From the NCBI RefSeq assembly GCF_024499015.1, contig NZ_CP098604.1:4712001-4776000 (forward strand): a stretch of DNA of 64,000 bases. The letters run 5' to 3'. A program made the position numbers and the translations under genes. The notes beneath the pieces were generated by a model. That model was not told where the DNA came from. It searched no databases and saw nothing but the letters and a program-made list of their open reading frames with translations. Positions 31,278 through 40,476 of this stretch are shown in pieces. Source of the DNA: Xanthomonas hortorum pv. pelargonii. GTDB taxonomy: Bacteria > Pseudomonadota > Gammaproteobacteria > Xanthomonadales > Xanthomonadaceae. Positions within the stretch are counted from its first letter, which is position 1. Every line of letters begins with the position of its first letter.

Positions 31278-32260
31278 TGCCGGCCGACCGACGCCCGCTC
31301 GCGATCGCGTTGATGGGCCCGACCGCCAGCGGCAAGACCGCGTTGGCATTGGAAGCGGCGCAGCGCTGGAATGGCGAGATCGTCAGCGTCGATTCGGCAC
31401 TGGTGTATCGCGGGCTGGAGATCGGCGCGGCCAAGCCGGATGCCGCCATGCGTGCAGCCGTGCCGCATCATCTGCTCGATCTGCGCGATCCCTGGCAGAT
31501 CTATTCGGCGGCGGAGTTCGCCAGCGATGCACGGCAGGCGATCGATCAGATCGTAGCGCGCGGCAAGCTGCCGATTCTCGCCGGCGGCACCGGACTGTAC
31601 TTTCGCGCCTTGCTGGAAGGGCTGTCGCAGCTGCCCGAAGCCGATCCGCAGGTTCGCTTGACGATCGCAGCCGAAGCCGAACAACTCGGTTGGGCCGCGC
31701 TGCATACACAACTGGCGCAGGTCGATCCGTTCGCTGCTGCGCGGATCCACAGCACCGACCCGCAGCGTATCCAGCGGGCGTTGGAGGTCTACCGCATCAG
31801 CGGGCGGCCGATCAGCTATTGGCAGGCGCTACCGCCAGGCCCGCGCCTGCCGGTGCGGGTGTTGAAGGTGGTGCTGGCGCCGCGCGAGCGCGCCGTGCTG
31901 CATGCGCGGATCGAACAGCGACTGGACGCCATGCTGGCGCAGGGTTTTCTGGCAGAAGTGGAGCGTCTGCGCGCGCTGCCGCCACTGCGCGCGGTTGCCG
32001 CGCCGCTGGATCTGCCTGCGATCCGCGCGGTCGGTTATCGCCAGGCCTGGGAGTATCTGGATGGCGCCGGTAGCCTGGCGCAGTTCCGCGGAAAAGCCAT
32101 CCATGCGACGCGTCAACTGGCCAAGCGGCAACTCACCTGGCTGCGTGGCGAGCTCGACGCGCGCTGGTTCGATCCGGAGCGTGACCGCGATCAATTGGAA
32201 GCTGCACTTGTCGGCTTCCTCGCTCATCGTCCCGCTGTGCCGCAGGCTTCAGGCGTGTAA
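31277..32260 (+). CDS. miaA: tRNA dimethylallyltransferase
   Basis: A 327-residue enzyme that isopentenylates A37 in tRNAs reading UNN codons. The P-loop is [12 protein letters not shown] at residue 12, followed by [17 protein letters not shown] with the substrate-binding Asp. Start at 31277 ([10 protein letters not shown]), overlapping the folP stop by one base. hfq lies 77 bases downstream, the conserved miaA-hfq-hflX order. Confidence 0.94.
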   Translation: MPADRRPLAIALMGPTASGKTALALEAAQRWNGEIVSVDSALVYRGLEIGAAKPDAAMRAAVPHHLLDLRDPWQIYSAAEFASDARQAIDQIVARGKLPILAGGTGLYFRALLEGLSQLPEADPQVRLTIAAEAEQLGWAALHTQLAQVDPFAAARIHSTDPQRIQRALEVYRISGRPISYWQALPPGPRLPVRVLKVVLAPRERAVLHARIEQRLDAMLAQGFLAEVERLRALPPLRAVAAPLDLPAIRAVGYRQAWEYLDGAGSLAQFRGKAIHATRQLAKRQLTWLRGELDARWFDPERDRDQLEAALVGFLAHRPAVPQASGV

Positions 32261-32337
32261 CATCCCGTTTCCGGGGCCGGCTGGGGATGGCAGGTGTCGA
32301 CCGGGACAATAAGAACAATAATGAAGAGGAGTTTTCG

Positions 32338-32616
32338 ATGGCTAAGGGGCAATCTTTACAGGATCCATTCCTCAACGCGCTGCGGCGCGAGCGGGTGCCG
32401 GTCTCTGTGTATCTGGTCAACGGCATCAAGCTGCAGGGCACGATCGAGTCGTTCGACCAGTTCGTGGTGCTACTGCGCAACACCGTGAGTCAGATGGTTT
32501 ACAAGCACGCCATCTCCACGGTTGTGCCGGCGCGCAATGTGCGCGTGGGACCGGGTGGTGGTTATGTGCAACCCAATGAAGGCAACCAGGCGGAAGATGA
32601 CGACGTCGAGCAGTAA
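32338..32616 (+). CDS. hfq: RNA chaperone Hfq
   Basis: A 92-residue hexameric Sm-like protein that matches small RNAs to mRNAs. Start [13 protein letters not shown] at 32338, with AGAGGAG about nine bases upstream. The Sm1 region [19 protein letters not shown] and the Sm2 hallmark YKHAIST are intact. The acidic C-terminal tail (about residues 70-92) is short compared with E. coli (102 residues). hflX starts 11 bases later. Confidence 0.97.
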   Translation: MAKGQSLQDPFLNALRRERVPVSVYLVNGIKLQGTIESFDQFVVLLRNTVSQMVYKHAISTVVPARNVRVGPGGGYVQPNEGNQAEDDDVEQ

Positions 32617-32627
32617 TGGAGTAGTGC

Positions 32628-33947
32628 GTGTTTGATCGCTCACGTAAGGGTGAACATGCGCTGTTGATTCAGACCCACTCCGGTGGGCCTGCCGAAGAGG
32701 ATGTGCTGGAGGAGTTCGCCGACCTTGCAAAGTCGGCGGGCGCCACGATCGCGGCCACGCTCACCGCGCGCATCGACAAACCGAGCCCATCGACCCTGAT
32801 CGGCAGCGGCAAGCTGGAAGAGGTCAAGGCGGCTGCCGAAGCCACCGGCGCGGATCTGGTGCTGGTCAACCACACCTTGTCGCCGGGTCAGGAGCGCAAT
32901 CTGGAACGCTACCTGGAGCGGCGCGTGATCGACCGCACCGGGCTGATCCTGGACATCTTCGCGCAACGTGCGCGCAGCCATGAGGGCAAGCTGCAGGTGG
33001 AGCTGGCACAGTTGCGGCACATGGCCACCCGGCTGGTGCGCGGCTGGACCCACCTGGAGCGCCAGCGCGGCGGTGCGATCGGCCTGCGCGGCCCCGGCGA
33101 AACACAGCTGGAAACCGACCGCCGCCTGCTGCAGAAGCGCGTAGAGCAGTTGCAACAGCGGCTGGAAAAGGTCGAGGTGCAGCGCACCCAGATGCGCCGC
33201 GCGCGCATGCGCAGCGAATTGCCGCGCATTGCATTGGTCGGCTATACCAACGCCGGCAAATCGACGCTATTCAATGCGTTGACCGGTGCCGAGGCCTACG
33301 TGGCCGATCAATTGTTCGCCACGCTCGATCCCACCGTGCGCCGCATCGCGTTGCCGGGCGGCAGTGCGATCCTGGCCGATACGGTCGGCTTCGTACGCGA
33401 TCTGCCGCACCAACTGGTCGCCGCGTTCCGCTCGACCCTGTCCGAAGCACGCGACGCCGATCTGTTGTTGCACATCGTCGATGCAGCCGACCCGTTGCGC
33501 GAAGAACGCATCCGCCAGGTCGATGAGGTGTTGCATGCCGTCGGCGCGGGCGATCTGCCGCAGCTGCTGGTGTTCAACAAGATCGACAAGATCGAGGGCG
33601 CGCAAGTGCGTCACGATGCACAGGACGGCATCCCCGACCAGGCGCGGCGCGAACGCGTGTGGGTCTCTGCGCGCGATGGACGCGGGTTGGAAGAGTTGCA
33701 ACACGCACTCGGCCAGCGGCTGGATCTGCGTCATCTGACCGGACAGCTGCGGCTGCCGCCGTCGGCGGGGCGCTTGCGTTCCAAGCTGCATCAGCTGGAA
33801 GTGGTGCGTAACGAGCAATCCGACGAGGATGGCTGGTTGCTGGACGTCGATCTGCCGATGGTCGAAGCCGAGCGGCTCGCCGCCAGCGAAGACGGCGCAC
33901 CGCTGCGCGCGATGCTGCCGGATCGCCGCGAAGACTGGGAATCGTGA
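32628..33947 (+). CDS. hflX: Ribosome-associated GTPase HflX
   Basis: A 439-residue GTPase that rescues or splits stalled ribosomes. GTG start, N-terminal HflX domain (VNHTLSPGQERNLER near 82, RGPGETQLETDRR near 154), then the G domain: GYTNAGKST near 205, DTVGFVRDLP near 250, NKID near 320. The membrane genes hflK and hflC, next in E. coli, do not follow here. A perfect hairpin lies just after the stop. Confidence 0.94.
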   Translation: MFDRSRKGEHALLIQTHSGGPAEEDVLEEFADLAKSAGATIAATLTARIDKPSPSTLIGSGKLEEVKAAAEATGADLVLVNHTLSPGQERNLERYLERRVIDRTGLILDIFAQRARSHEGKLQVELAQLRHMATRLVRGWTHLERQRGGAIGLRGPGETQLETDRRLLQKRVEQLQQRLEKVEVQRTQMRRARMRSELPRIALVGYTNAGKSTLFNALTGAEAYVADQLFATLDPTVRRIALPGGSAILADTVGFVRDLPHQLVAAFRSTLSEARDADLLLHIVDAADPLREERIRQVDEVLHAVGAGDLPQLLVFNKIDKIEGAQVRHDAQDGIPDQARRERVWVSARDGRGLEELQHALGQRLDLRHLTGQLRLPPSAGRLRSKLHQLEVVRNEQSDEDGWLLDVDLPMVEAERLAASEDGAPLRAMLPDRREDWES

Positions 33948-33953
33948 TCGGCA

Positions 33954-33983
33954 CTGCACAGTCGGGTTGGCTCGACTGTGCAG
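33954..33983 (+). terminator. Hairpin terminator after hflX, 11-bp perfect stem, no T tract
   Basis: CTGCACAGTCG and CGACTGTGCAG pair perfectly around an 8-base loop, beginning seven bases after the hflX stop. Confidence 0.65.
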
Positions 33984-34142
33984 AACGCCTGAGTCGATTC
34001 AGCGCGGGCCGAGCAGTACGCCTGCCTTGCGCATATCGCCACTGAACCTCTGCCACGCCGTGGCTGTCCCGTTTCTGCAGCCGCCGCAGACAGATGGGAC
34101 GAATTGGGCTAAAACGTTCGCTGCCTCTTTATTCCCTTGCCT

Positions 34143-34637
34143 ATGTCCATGTCCGCCGATTTCGAACTGCAGCAGTTGGCCGAAACCCTTGGTCAGCAAC
34201 TGCTTGCCGCGCGCGAGCGCCTGGTCACCGCCGAGAGCTGCACCGGCGGCTGGATCGCCAAGGCGGTGACGGATGTGGCGGGTTCGTCGCACTGGTTCGA
34301 TTGCGGCATGGCCGCCTACAGCTACGAGGCCAAGCAGGCATTGCTCGGCGTGCGGCCGCATACGCTGGAAGTGCACGGTGCGGTCAGCCGCGAAACGGTG
34401 ATCGAAATGGTCTCCGGTGCGCTGGTCAATTCCGGCGCCAGCATCGCCGTGGCGGTGACCGGCATTGCCGGGCCGGGTGGCGGCAGCGAGGACAAGCCGG
34501 TCGGCACGGTGTGGATCGGCTGGAAGCGTCGTGGTGGTTATGCCACTGCGCAGCTGTTCCAGTTCAACGGCGATCGCGATGCAGTGCGTCGGCAAACCGT
34601 GGTTGCGGCGCTGCGCGGTTTGAGCGCATTGCTATAG
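34143..34637 (+). CDS. pncC: CinA C-terminal domain protein, nicotinamide-nucleotide amidohydrolase
   Basis: A 164-residue stand-alone CinA C-terminal domain, as in E. coli PncC, which deamidates NMN and recycles pyridine nucleotides. The active-site stretch TAESCTGGWIAKAVTDVAGSS near residue 33 and AVTGIAGPGGGSEDKPVGTVW near 100 are conserved. Either ATG at 34143 or 34149 may be used. In many bacteria cinA directly precedes recA; here 5 kb separates it from lexA-recA. Confidence 0.92.
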   Translation: MSMSADFELQQLAETLGQQLLAARERLVTAESCTGGWIAKAVTDVAGSSHWFDCGMAAYSYEAKQALLGVRPHTLEVHGAVSRETVIEMVSGALVNSGASIAVAVTGIAGPGGGSEDKPVGTVWIGWKRRGGYATAQLFQFNGDRDAVRRQTVVAALRGLSALL

Positions 34638-34910
34638 GTGCGTGATCTGCGCGCCAGCCGCTCTGGTGCATTGGCTGTCTGATGTGTCGCACAAGTGTGA
34701 TTGCCAACGCCGCGATGCTCGCCTGACGATGCGTGGCATTGTTTTAACGCATTGCTCCAATGCGTATCGAACGATAGCCGCATTCGTCACGCGCTCCGCG
34801 TGTTCGGTTACCTGCGTTGCTCAGTCTCGTTAACCCGGTAAGGTGTGAAGCCACGCGAACTGCGGCGCTCGCCGTACTGCATCGCCTGCGCGCTTTGTCG
34901 GGGGACAAAC
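34638..34910. other. Spacer before TonB receptor, nothing specific seen
   Basis: A 273-base region between pncC and the receptor. It is a little richer in A and T around 34740-34800 than its surroundings. No Fur-box-like palindrome, tRNA or repeat copy was found, so iron control of the receptor is not supported by sequence. Confidence 0.4.
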
Positions 34911-37445
34911 ATGGGCATGGACCAGCAACGTTGCACCGCGCTTGCGCTCGCACTTTTTGCGGGCATGCAGGTATCGCCGCTGTGTGCACAGGCAATCGCG
35001 CAGCCAGATCCAAAGGAGCCGGCAACGCTGGCAGCGCTCAAGGTCACTGCGCAAAAGCGCGAGGAATCGCTGCAGAACGTGCCGGTGGTGCTTTCGGTGC
35101 TTCCCGAGCAGCTGTTGCAGGACAGCGGCGTGCACGACATCAAGGAGCTGCAGATGCTGGTGCCCGGCTTGATCGTGACCAGCAGTCAAAGTGCAGCCCA
35201 GACCACCGCGCGCATTCGCGGCATCGGCACGGTTGGCGACAATGCCGGGCTCGAATCCTCGGTGGGTGTGGTCATCGATGGCGTGGCCCGCGCGCGCAAC
35301 GGCGTGAGCTTTGCCGACCTGGGGGAGCTAGAGCGCATCGAAGTGTTGAAAGGCCCGCAAGGCACCGTGTTCGGCAAGAACACCTCGGCCGGTGTCATCA
35401 ACGTGGTCACGCGCCGGCCCAGTTTTACCCGCAGTGCCGATGCCGAAATCACCGCGGGCAACTTTGGCGCGCTCGGGATTACCGCCGCCTTCAACGATGC
35501 GCTGGGCGACACCAGCGCATTACGCGTGTATGCCGCCAGACGGCGTCGCGATGGATTCGAGCAGGTGGTCACCGGCGCTGGTCCGCGCACCGCCACCGAC
35601 GATGGCGACCAGAATCTGCGCACCGCGCGCGTGCAGCTTCTTTGGGAGCCCACCGATGATCTGGACATCAATCTGGCGGCCGACGACACCAGCCGCCAGG
35701 AAAATTGCTGCGTCACCGTGACCACCGAGCGCGGGCCGACCGCTGCGCTGATCGATGCGCTGACGCCGGGCGGGCAGGGCACCACTGCGCGTGCCGACCC
35801 GCACAGCAGGCGTGCCTACAGCAATCGCAGCACCGCGCAGGAGATTCAGGACAAGGGCATCTCGGCACAGGTGGACTGGACCACCCCGTGGTTGAGCGAG
35901 GCGGTGCTGACTTCGATCACCGCAGTGCGCGACTGGAAATCCGTCAACGGCCTGGATTTCGATTACAGCGCTGCAGACATTCTCTATCGCGCTCCGCGCG
36001 AGGACGAGATGCTGACCAGGTTCAAGACCTTCAGTCAGGAGCTGCGCCTGGCTGGATCGGGTGAGCGTCTCGATTGGATGGTCGGCGCGTTTTACGCAGA
36101 CGAAACCCTGCATCGCAACGAGTCCTATCGCTTCGGCAGTGCTTACGAGCCGTATCTGTCCAGCGTGCTGCTTGCACGCGTCAATCCGGCGTTGGCCGCA
36201 CGTGCGGATGCGACGCGCTTTCTCGCCGACGCCACCGGTCTGCCGGTTGGCACGCTGTTCCGTGGACAGGGGAGTCAGGACCGCTTTCGTCAGGATGGCA
36301 CCAGCGCCGCGCTGTTCACCAACAACACCTGGCACGCCACCGACGCGCTGGATGTCGTGGTGGGGTTGCGCTACACCTACGAGAACAAAACGCTGCGATC
36401 GGCATTTCAGAATCCCGATGGAAGCCCGGCGTGTGCCAGTTATTTCGCGCCTAGCGGCCAGGTCGATCCGGCTGCATTACGGCGGATCGGTGCGGCGCTG
36501 GTGGCGCGCGGTGTGCCCGCATCTGCGGTGCCGACGATCGCACCGCAAGTGATCGGCTTCACCTGTCTGCCTTGGGCCAATGTCGCCCATGATGGTCGTC
36601 GGACCGAGCAGCAACGCACCGAGCGCGAGTGGTCCGGTACCGCCAAGCTGGCGTATCGCTGGAACGATGCGCTGATGACGTATGTGTCGGCGGCGCGTGG
36701 CTATAAGGCAGGCGGTTTCAATCTGGATCGCGTGCAGTCCTCCGATGGCTTGTCCAGCGGCGTGCAGGGCATCCTGCCGGTGGATGACACCGCGTTCCCG
36801 GGCGAGTTCGTCGACAGCTACGAGCTTGGCGCCAAGAGCACTTGGCTCGGTGGCAACCTGCTGTTGAATGCAGCCCTGTTCTATCAGGATTTCAGCGATT
36901 TTCAGCTCAACAACTTCCTGGGGACCAGCTTTGTGGTGCGTGCCATTCCCACCGTGGTGTCGCGCGGCATCGATGCCGAAATTCTGTGGCAGGGCGCAGT
37001 GCCTGGCCTGATGCTGCAAGGCGGGCTCAGCTATACCGACACCCGCTATGGCGACGATCTCTTACCGGATGCGGATCTGGCGCTGCTGCCGGGCAGCCGT
37101 TTGAGTTTTGCGCCGCGGTGGTCGGCCAATCTGTCGGTGACCTACGAACGCGCGCTTGGCAACCGGCTCACAGGCCGTTTCAACGTCGGCGCCAAGTACA
37201 GCTCCGAATACAACGCAGGCTCGGATCTGGATCCGCAAAAATCGCAACCGGGCTACACCTTGCTCAATGCGCGCCTGGGCATCGGCGCCAACGACAAGCG
37301 CTGGCTGCTGGAAGCATGGGCAGAAAATCTAGGCAATGAAACCTATCGGCAGATCGTCATCGACGCGCCACTCCAGGCTGGTTCGTGGAATGCGTTTCTG
37401 GGTGCGCCGCGCACGTATGGAGTGACGTTGCGGCTGCGCTATTGA
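34911..37445 (+). CDS. TonB-dependent outer-membrane receptor
   Basis: An 844-residue receptor. Residues 1-30 form a signal peptide (ALALALFAGMQVSPLCAQA). A TonB-box-like ALKVTAQKREESLQNVPV lies near residue 45, followed by the plug (SVGVVIDGVARARNGVSF, then LERIEVLKGPQGTVFGKNTSAGVINVVT) and a 22-strand-type barrel ending LRLRY. No N-terminal signalling domain or FecIR-type neighbours are present. The TAQKREESLQNVP start is typical of a broad receptor group abundant in xanthomonads and sphingomonads, with substrates from siderophores to plant carbohydrates. A CC pair near residue 265 is unusual. Position between pncC and lexA suggests an insertion into an otherwise conserved SOS neighbourhood. 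Confidence 0.9.
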   Translation: MGMDQQRCTALALALFAGMQVSPLCAQAIAQPDPKEPATLAALKVTAQKREESLQNVPVVLSVLPEQLLQDSGVHDIKELQMLVPGLIVTSSQSAAQTTARIRGIGTVGDNAGLESSVGVVIDGVARARNGVSFADLGELERIEVLKGPQGTVFGKNTSAGVINVVTRRPSFTRSADAEITAGNFGALGITAAFNDALGDTSALRVYAARRRRDGFEQVVTGAGPRTATDDGDQNLRTARVQLLWEPTDDLDINLAADDTSRQENCCVTVTTERGPTAALIDALTPGGQGTTARADPHSRRAYSNRSTAQEIQDKGISAQVDWTTPWLSEAVLTSITAVRDWKSVNGLDFDYSAADILYRAPREDEMLTRFKTFSQELRLAGSGERLDWMVGAFYADETLHRNESYRFGSAYEPYLSSVLLARVNPALAARADATRFLADATGLPVGTLFRGQGSQDRFRQDGTSAALFTNNTWHATDALDVVVGLRYTYENKTLRSAFQNPDGSPACASYFAPSGQVDPAALRRIGAALVARGVPASAVPTIAPQVIGFTCLPWANVAHDGRRTEQQRTEREWSGTAKLAYRWNDALMTYVSAARGYKAGGFNLDRVQSSDGLSSGVQGILPVDDTAFPGEFVDSYELGAKSTWLGGNLLLNAALFYQDFSDFQLNNFLGTSFVVRAIPTVVSRGIDAEILWQGAVPGLMLQGGLSYTDTRYGDDLLPDADLALLPGSRLSFAPRWSANLSVTYERALGNRLTGRFNVGAKYSSEYNAGSDLDPQKSQPGYTLLNARLGIGANDKRWLLEAWAENLGNETYRQIVIDAPLQAGSWNAFLGAPRTYGVTLRLRY

Positions 37446-37876
37446 GCCTGTTTCGCCTGACGTCCTGGCAGCGTTACACGGACGCGTTACAGCAAGCACG
37501 ATCTAACGTGGGCTAAGCCTGATGTGGAGGGAGGCGCGACATCGTCATGCAGATCGGCTACAAACAAGCTCTCGTTGTTGAGCTGCGTGCCGATGCATCT
37601 GATTTTCGCCCCTGTGTTGTTTTCGTCCATGCCAGAGGCAGTTGGCAGACGGTTCGCGTCTCTGGATCGCCCGGGCGCCTATTTTCAACCGCCTGCACAC
37701 ACATCTGCCGGTCGCTCGATGACCCCGCGCGTGCGTGATGATGCAGGTGCCTGCATGGCGCAGGGATCGTCTCGGAACACAGCTCCGATGCGGTCGATCT
37801 TCGACGACCCGCAACGCGCTGCACCTCCTGCACGCGTGCAGCGCCTGGCTGCCGCACACGCACAGGCGGTGCACTG
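37446..37876. other. 431-base spacer with a doubtful small ORF
   Basis: An open frame runs from 37524 to 37877 and its stop overlaps the ubiB-like start as TGATG. Its C-terminal part (from an ATG at 37788) reads as a 29-residue basic, Ala-rich peptide. Composition is poor and there is no recognisable family, so I do not call a gene. The region probably contains the promoter of the ubiB-like gene. Confidence 0.4.
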
Positions 37877-39553
37877 ATGTGGGAAGCGCTCGGCACCGTT
37901 CGTGACCTAGGGCGTCTGCAGGAAATCGCCGCGGTCCTGATTCGTTACGGGTTCGGCGATGTGGTGCGCCGCATTGGCTTGGCCGATGTGCTCGAGCGTG
38001 CCGGCAAGCTGTTGCACTGGCATAACGCCGAGGGCCGTTTGCGCCTGTCCGCCGCAATGCGCGTGCGGCGGGCCCTGGAAGAACTCGGGCCAACCTTCGT
38101 CAAGCTGGGGCAGGTACTGGCCACGCGTGTGGACCTGTTGTCGCAGGAGTGGATCGAAGAGTTGAGCGAGCTGCAGAACGCAGTGCCCGCGCTGCCGTTC
38201 GAGCAGATCCGTCCGCAACTGGTTGCAGCGCTGGGCGCCGAGCCTGAGAGCATCTTCGCGCGCCTTGACGAGCACCCGTTGGCTGCCGCATCGCTGGCGC
38301 AGACGCATCGGGCCTGGCTCGCCGATGGCACACCGGTGGTGTTGAAGATCCGTCGCCCCGGCATTGGCGACACCATCGATGCGGATCTGCGCTTGCTTGC
38401 CCGGCTGACGGAGATCGTGGAAACACGTGCCCCCGATCTGAAGCGCTATCGCCCCGCCGAAGTCGTGCAGCAGTTCACCGTGTCCCTGCGGCGCGAACTC
38501 GACTTCGCCGCCGAGTGCCGCAATGCCGAACGCATCGCCGCCAACTTCGCCAACGACCCCAATGTCGTGGTGCCGAAGGTGTATTGGGAGTGGACCTGCG
38601 ACTCGCTGAACGTGCAGGAGTTCATCGACGGTATTCCCGGGCGCGATCTGGCCGCAGTCGATGCCGCCGGTCTGGACCGCAAGGCGCTCGCACGCACCGG
38701 TGCCGGCATCGTGGTCAAGATGGTGCTGCAGGATGGCTGCTTCCATGCCGATCCGCACCCGGGAAACATTTTCTATCTGCGCGACGGGCGCATCGCGGTG
38801 ATCGACTTCGGGATGGTCGGGCGCGTCTCCGAACAGCGCCGGTTCCAGGTCGCGCAACTGCTGCACGGCATGGTGAGCTACGACGCCGAAGCGGTCATCG
38901 ACGTGCTGCTGGAATGGGCCGGCACCAATCTGGATGTCGATGAGTCGCGCTTGCAGCAGGACATCGGCGCCTTCGTCGACGAGTATCGTGGCGTGCCGTT
39001 GAAGGAACTGCGCATCGGCGCAATGCTTGGCGATGTCACTTCCATCCTGCGCGATCACGGGCTCACGTTGCCCTCGGATCTGGCGCTGATGATCAAGGCG
39101 TTTCTCACGCTCGAAGGCATGGGCCGCCAACTCGATCCGGATTTCGATATGGCCAGCGAAGCGCGCCCGTATCTTGAACGCGTGGTACTGCAGCGTTACG
39201 CACCGAGTGCGATGTTGCGGCGCAGCCGGCGTACCGTGACCGGGGCGATCGATCTACTTGGCGATCTGCCGCGCGACCTCAAACGGCTGCTGCAGGCCGC
39301 GCGTCGCGGCAAGCTGCAACTGCATGTCGAAACGCGTGCGTTGCGCGAGTTCGGCGAGCAGGTCGATCGCGCCGCCAATCGGCTCACCATGGGTATTGTC
39401 ACTGCCGCCTTGGTGATCGGCTCGTCGATCGTCATGAACAGCGTCGGCGGCAGTGCCAGTCGCTGGCTGCTGGCGTTGGGTGTTGGCGGGTTCATCGGTG
39501 CGGCACTGTGCGGTATCTGGATCCTGTTCTCGATCTGGCGCAGCCGGCGCTAG
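37877..39553 (+). CDS. AarF/UbiB family atypical kinase
   Basis: A 558-residue ADCK/UbiB protein. The defining KxGQ motif occurs in FVKLGQVLATR near residue 75, the Ala-rich nucleotide loop in AAASLAQTH near 138, the catalytic loop in FHADPHPGNIFY near 291 and the metal Asp in VIDFGMVGR near 310. Two hydrophobic segments close the C-terminus (about 508-550), fitting membrane attachment. Relatives support ubiquinone synthesis through ATPase activity, but many genomes carry several paralogues, so I do not assign ubiB itself. lexA follows after 109 bases. Confidence 0.85.
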   Translation: MWEALGTVRDLGRLQEIAAVLIRYGFGDVVRRIGLADVLERAGKLLHWHNAEGRLRLSAAMRVRRALEELGPTFVKLGQVLATRVDLLSQEWIEELSELQNAVPALPFEQIRPQLVAALGAEPESIFARLDEHPLAAASLAQTHRAWLADGTPVVLKIRRPGIGDTIDADLRLLARLTEIVETRAPDLKRYRPAEVVQQFTVSLRRELDFAAECRNAERIAANFANDPNVVVPKVYWEWTCDSLNVQEFIDGIPGRDLAAVDAAGLDRKALARTGAGIVVKMVLQDGCFHADPHPGNIFYLRDGRIAVIDFGMVGRVSEQRRFQVAQLLHGMVSYDAEAVIDVLLEWAGTNLDVDESRLQQDIGAFVDEYRGVPLKELRIGAMLGDVTSILRDHGLTLPSDLALMIKAFLTLEGMGRQLDPDFDMASEARPYLERVVLQRYAPSAMLRRSRRTVTGAIDLLGDLPRDLKRLLQAARRGKLQLHVETRALREFGEQVDRAANRLTMGIVTAALVIGSSIVMNSVGGSASRWLLALGVGGFIGAALCGIWILFSIWRSRR

Positions 39554-39641
39554 CGCAGCCGTTCGGCTCCAATGCTGCCGTCTGCAACCCGCTCGTCGGG
39601 TTGCAGACCAAAGCTGCAATCAACGGTTGCGCGGGCGCCAG

Positions 39642-39656
39642 TTAGTAGTAATACTA
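39642..39656 (+). promoter_or_regulatory. LexA operator upstream of lexA
   Basis: TTAGTAGTAATACTA matches exactly the TTAG-N6-TACTA recognition sequence established for Xylella and Xanthomonas LexA. It ends six bases before the lexA ATG, so it indicates autorepression. The extended palindrome TTAGTAGTAATACTACCAA has one asymmetric base. Confidence 0.9.
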
Positions 39657-39662
39657 CCAACC

Positions 39663-40304
39663 ATGGAACTGACCGATACCCAGCAAGCAATCCTGGCCTT
39701 GATCGCCGAGCGCATCGACGCCGATGGCGTACCGCCCTCGCAAACCGAGATCGCGCGTGCGTTCGGCTTCAAGGGTGTGCGTGCGGCGCAATATCACCTG
39801 GAGGCGCTGGAGCAGGCGGGCGCGATCCGTCGTGTTCCGGGTCAAGCGCGTGGCATCCGTCTGGCCGGGCGGGGCGCGCAGTCGCGCACACCGCCGGCCA
39901 GCGAGCCTGTCCGCGATGACGTATTGCGCCTGCCAGTGCTGGGCCGCGTTGCAGCGGGCCTGCCGATCGGCGCGGATATCGGCTCGGACGACTTCGTGGT
40001 GCTGGATCGGGTGTTCTTCTCGCCCTCGCCGGACTATCTGCTGAAAGTGCAGGGCGATTCGATGCGCGACGAAGGCATCTTCAACGGCGACCTGATCGGT
40101 GTGCATCGCACCCGTGACGCGCGCTCGGGGCAGATCGTGGTCGCCCGGATCGATGAAGAGATCACAGTCAAACTGTTGAAAATCGGCAAGGACCGGATTC
40201 GACTGCTGCCGCGCAACCCGGACTACGCGCCGATCGAAGTGTTGCCGGATCAGGATTTCGCGATCGAGGGCTTGTATTGCGGGCTATTGAGGCCAAATCG
40301 TTGA
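39663..40304 (+). CDS. lexA: LexA repressor
   Basis: A 213-residue SOS repressor. The N-terminal winged helix holds PSQTEIARAFGFKGVRAAQYHL near residue 25, slightly different from E. coli and matching the divergent operator. The self-cleavage Ala-Gly bond is in RVAAGLPIG near 97, the catalytic Ser in QGDSMRDEG near 132 and Lys in EITVKLLK near 169. The ATG at 39663 lies directly after the LexA box. recA follows, giving the lexA-recA-recX cluster. Confidence 0.96.
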   Translation: MELTDTQQAILALIAERIDADGVPPSQTEIARAFGFKGVRAAQYHLEALEQAGAIRRVPGQARGIRLAGRGAQSRTPPASEPVRDDVLRLPVLGRVAAGLPIGADIGSDDFVVLDRVFFSPSPDYLLKVQGDSMRDEGIFNGDLIGVHRTRDARSGQIVVARIDEEITVKLLKIGKDRIRLLPRNPDYAPIEVLPDQDFAIEGLYCGLLRPNR

Positions 40305-40321
40305 GTAGTGCGCCGATGGGC

Positions 40322-40347
40322 GTGCTGGCTTTTTCCCGAGCCGGCAC
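40322..40347 (+). terminator. Hairpin after lexA, 9-bp stem, 8-base loop
   Basis: GTGCTGGCT (40322-40330) pairs with AGCCGGCAC (40339-40347), including one G-U. It begins 18 bases after the lexA stop. There is no following T tract, but the loop itself begins TTTT. Confidence 0.5.
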
Positions 40348-40476
40348 CGCAGGATTTCCCGCTGCCACCGCAATGCCCGCATCCCTAATCTGAGTGTGTC
40401 GCCGCCAGTCTCAGCCTGTGCGATACACCGCCGCTACATTCGCCCTACACCGAAATCACTGACAAGGATCACCCAG

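Noticed and set aside
37524..37877. A 117-codon gene just before the ubiB-like gene.
   Set aside because: Overlap with the next start is attractive, but composition is unlike a protein, no domain is recognised and other frames are equally open. Kept only as a note.
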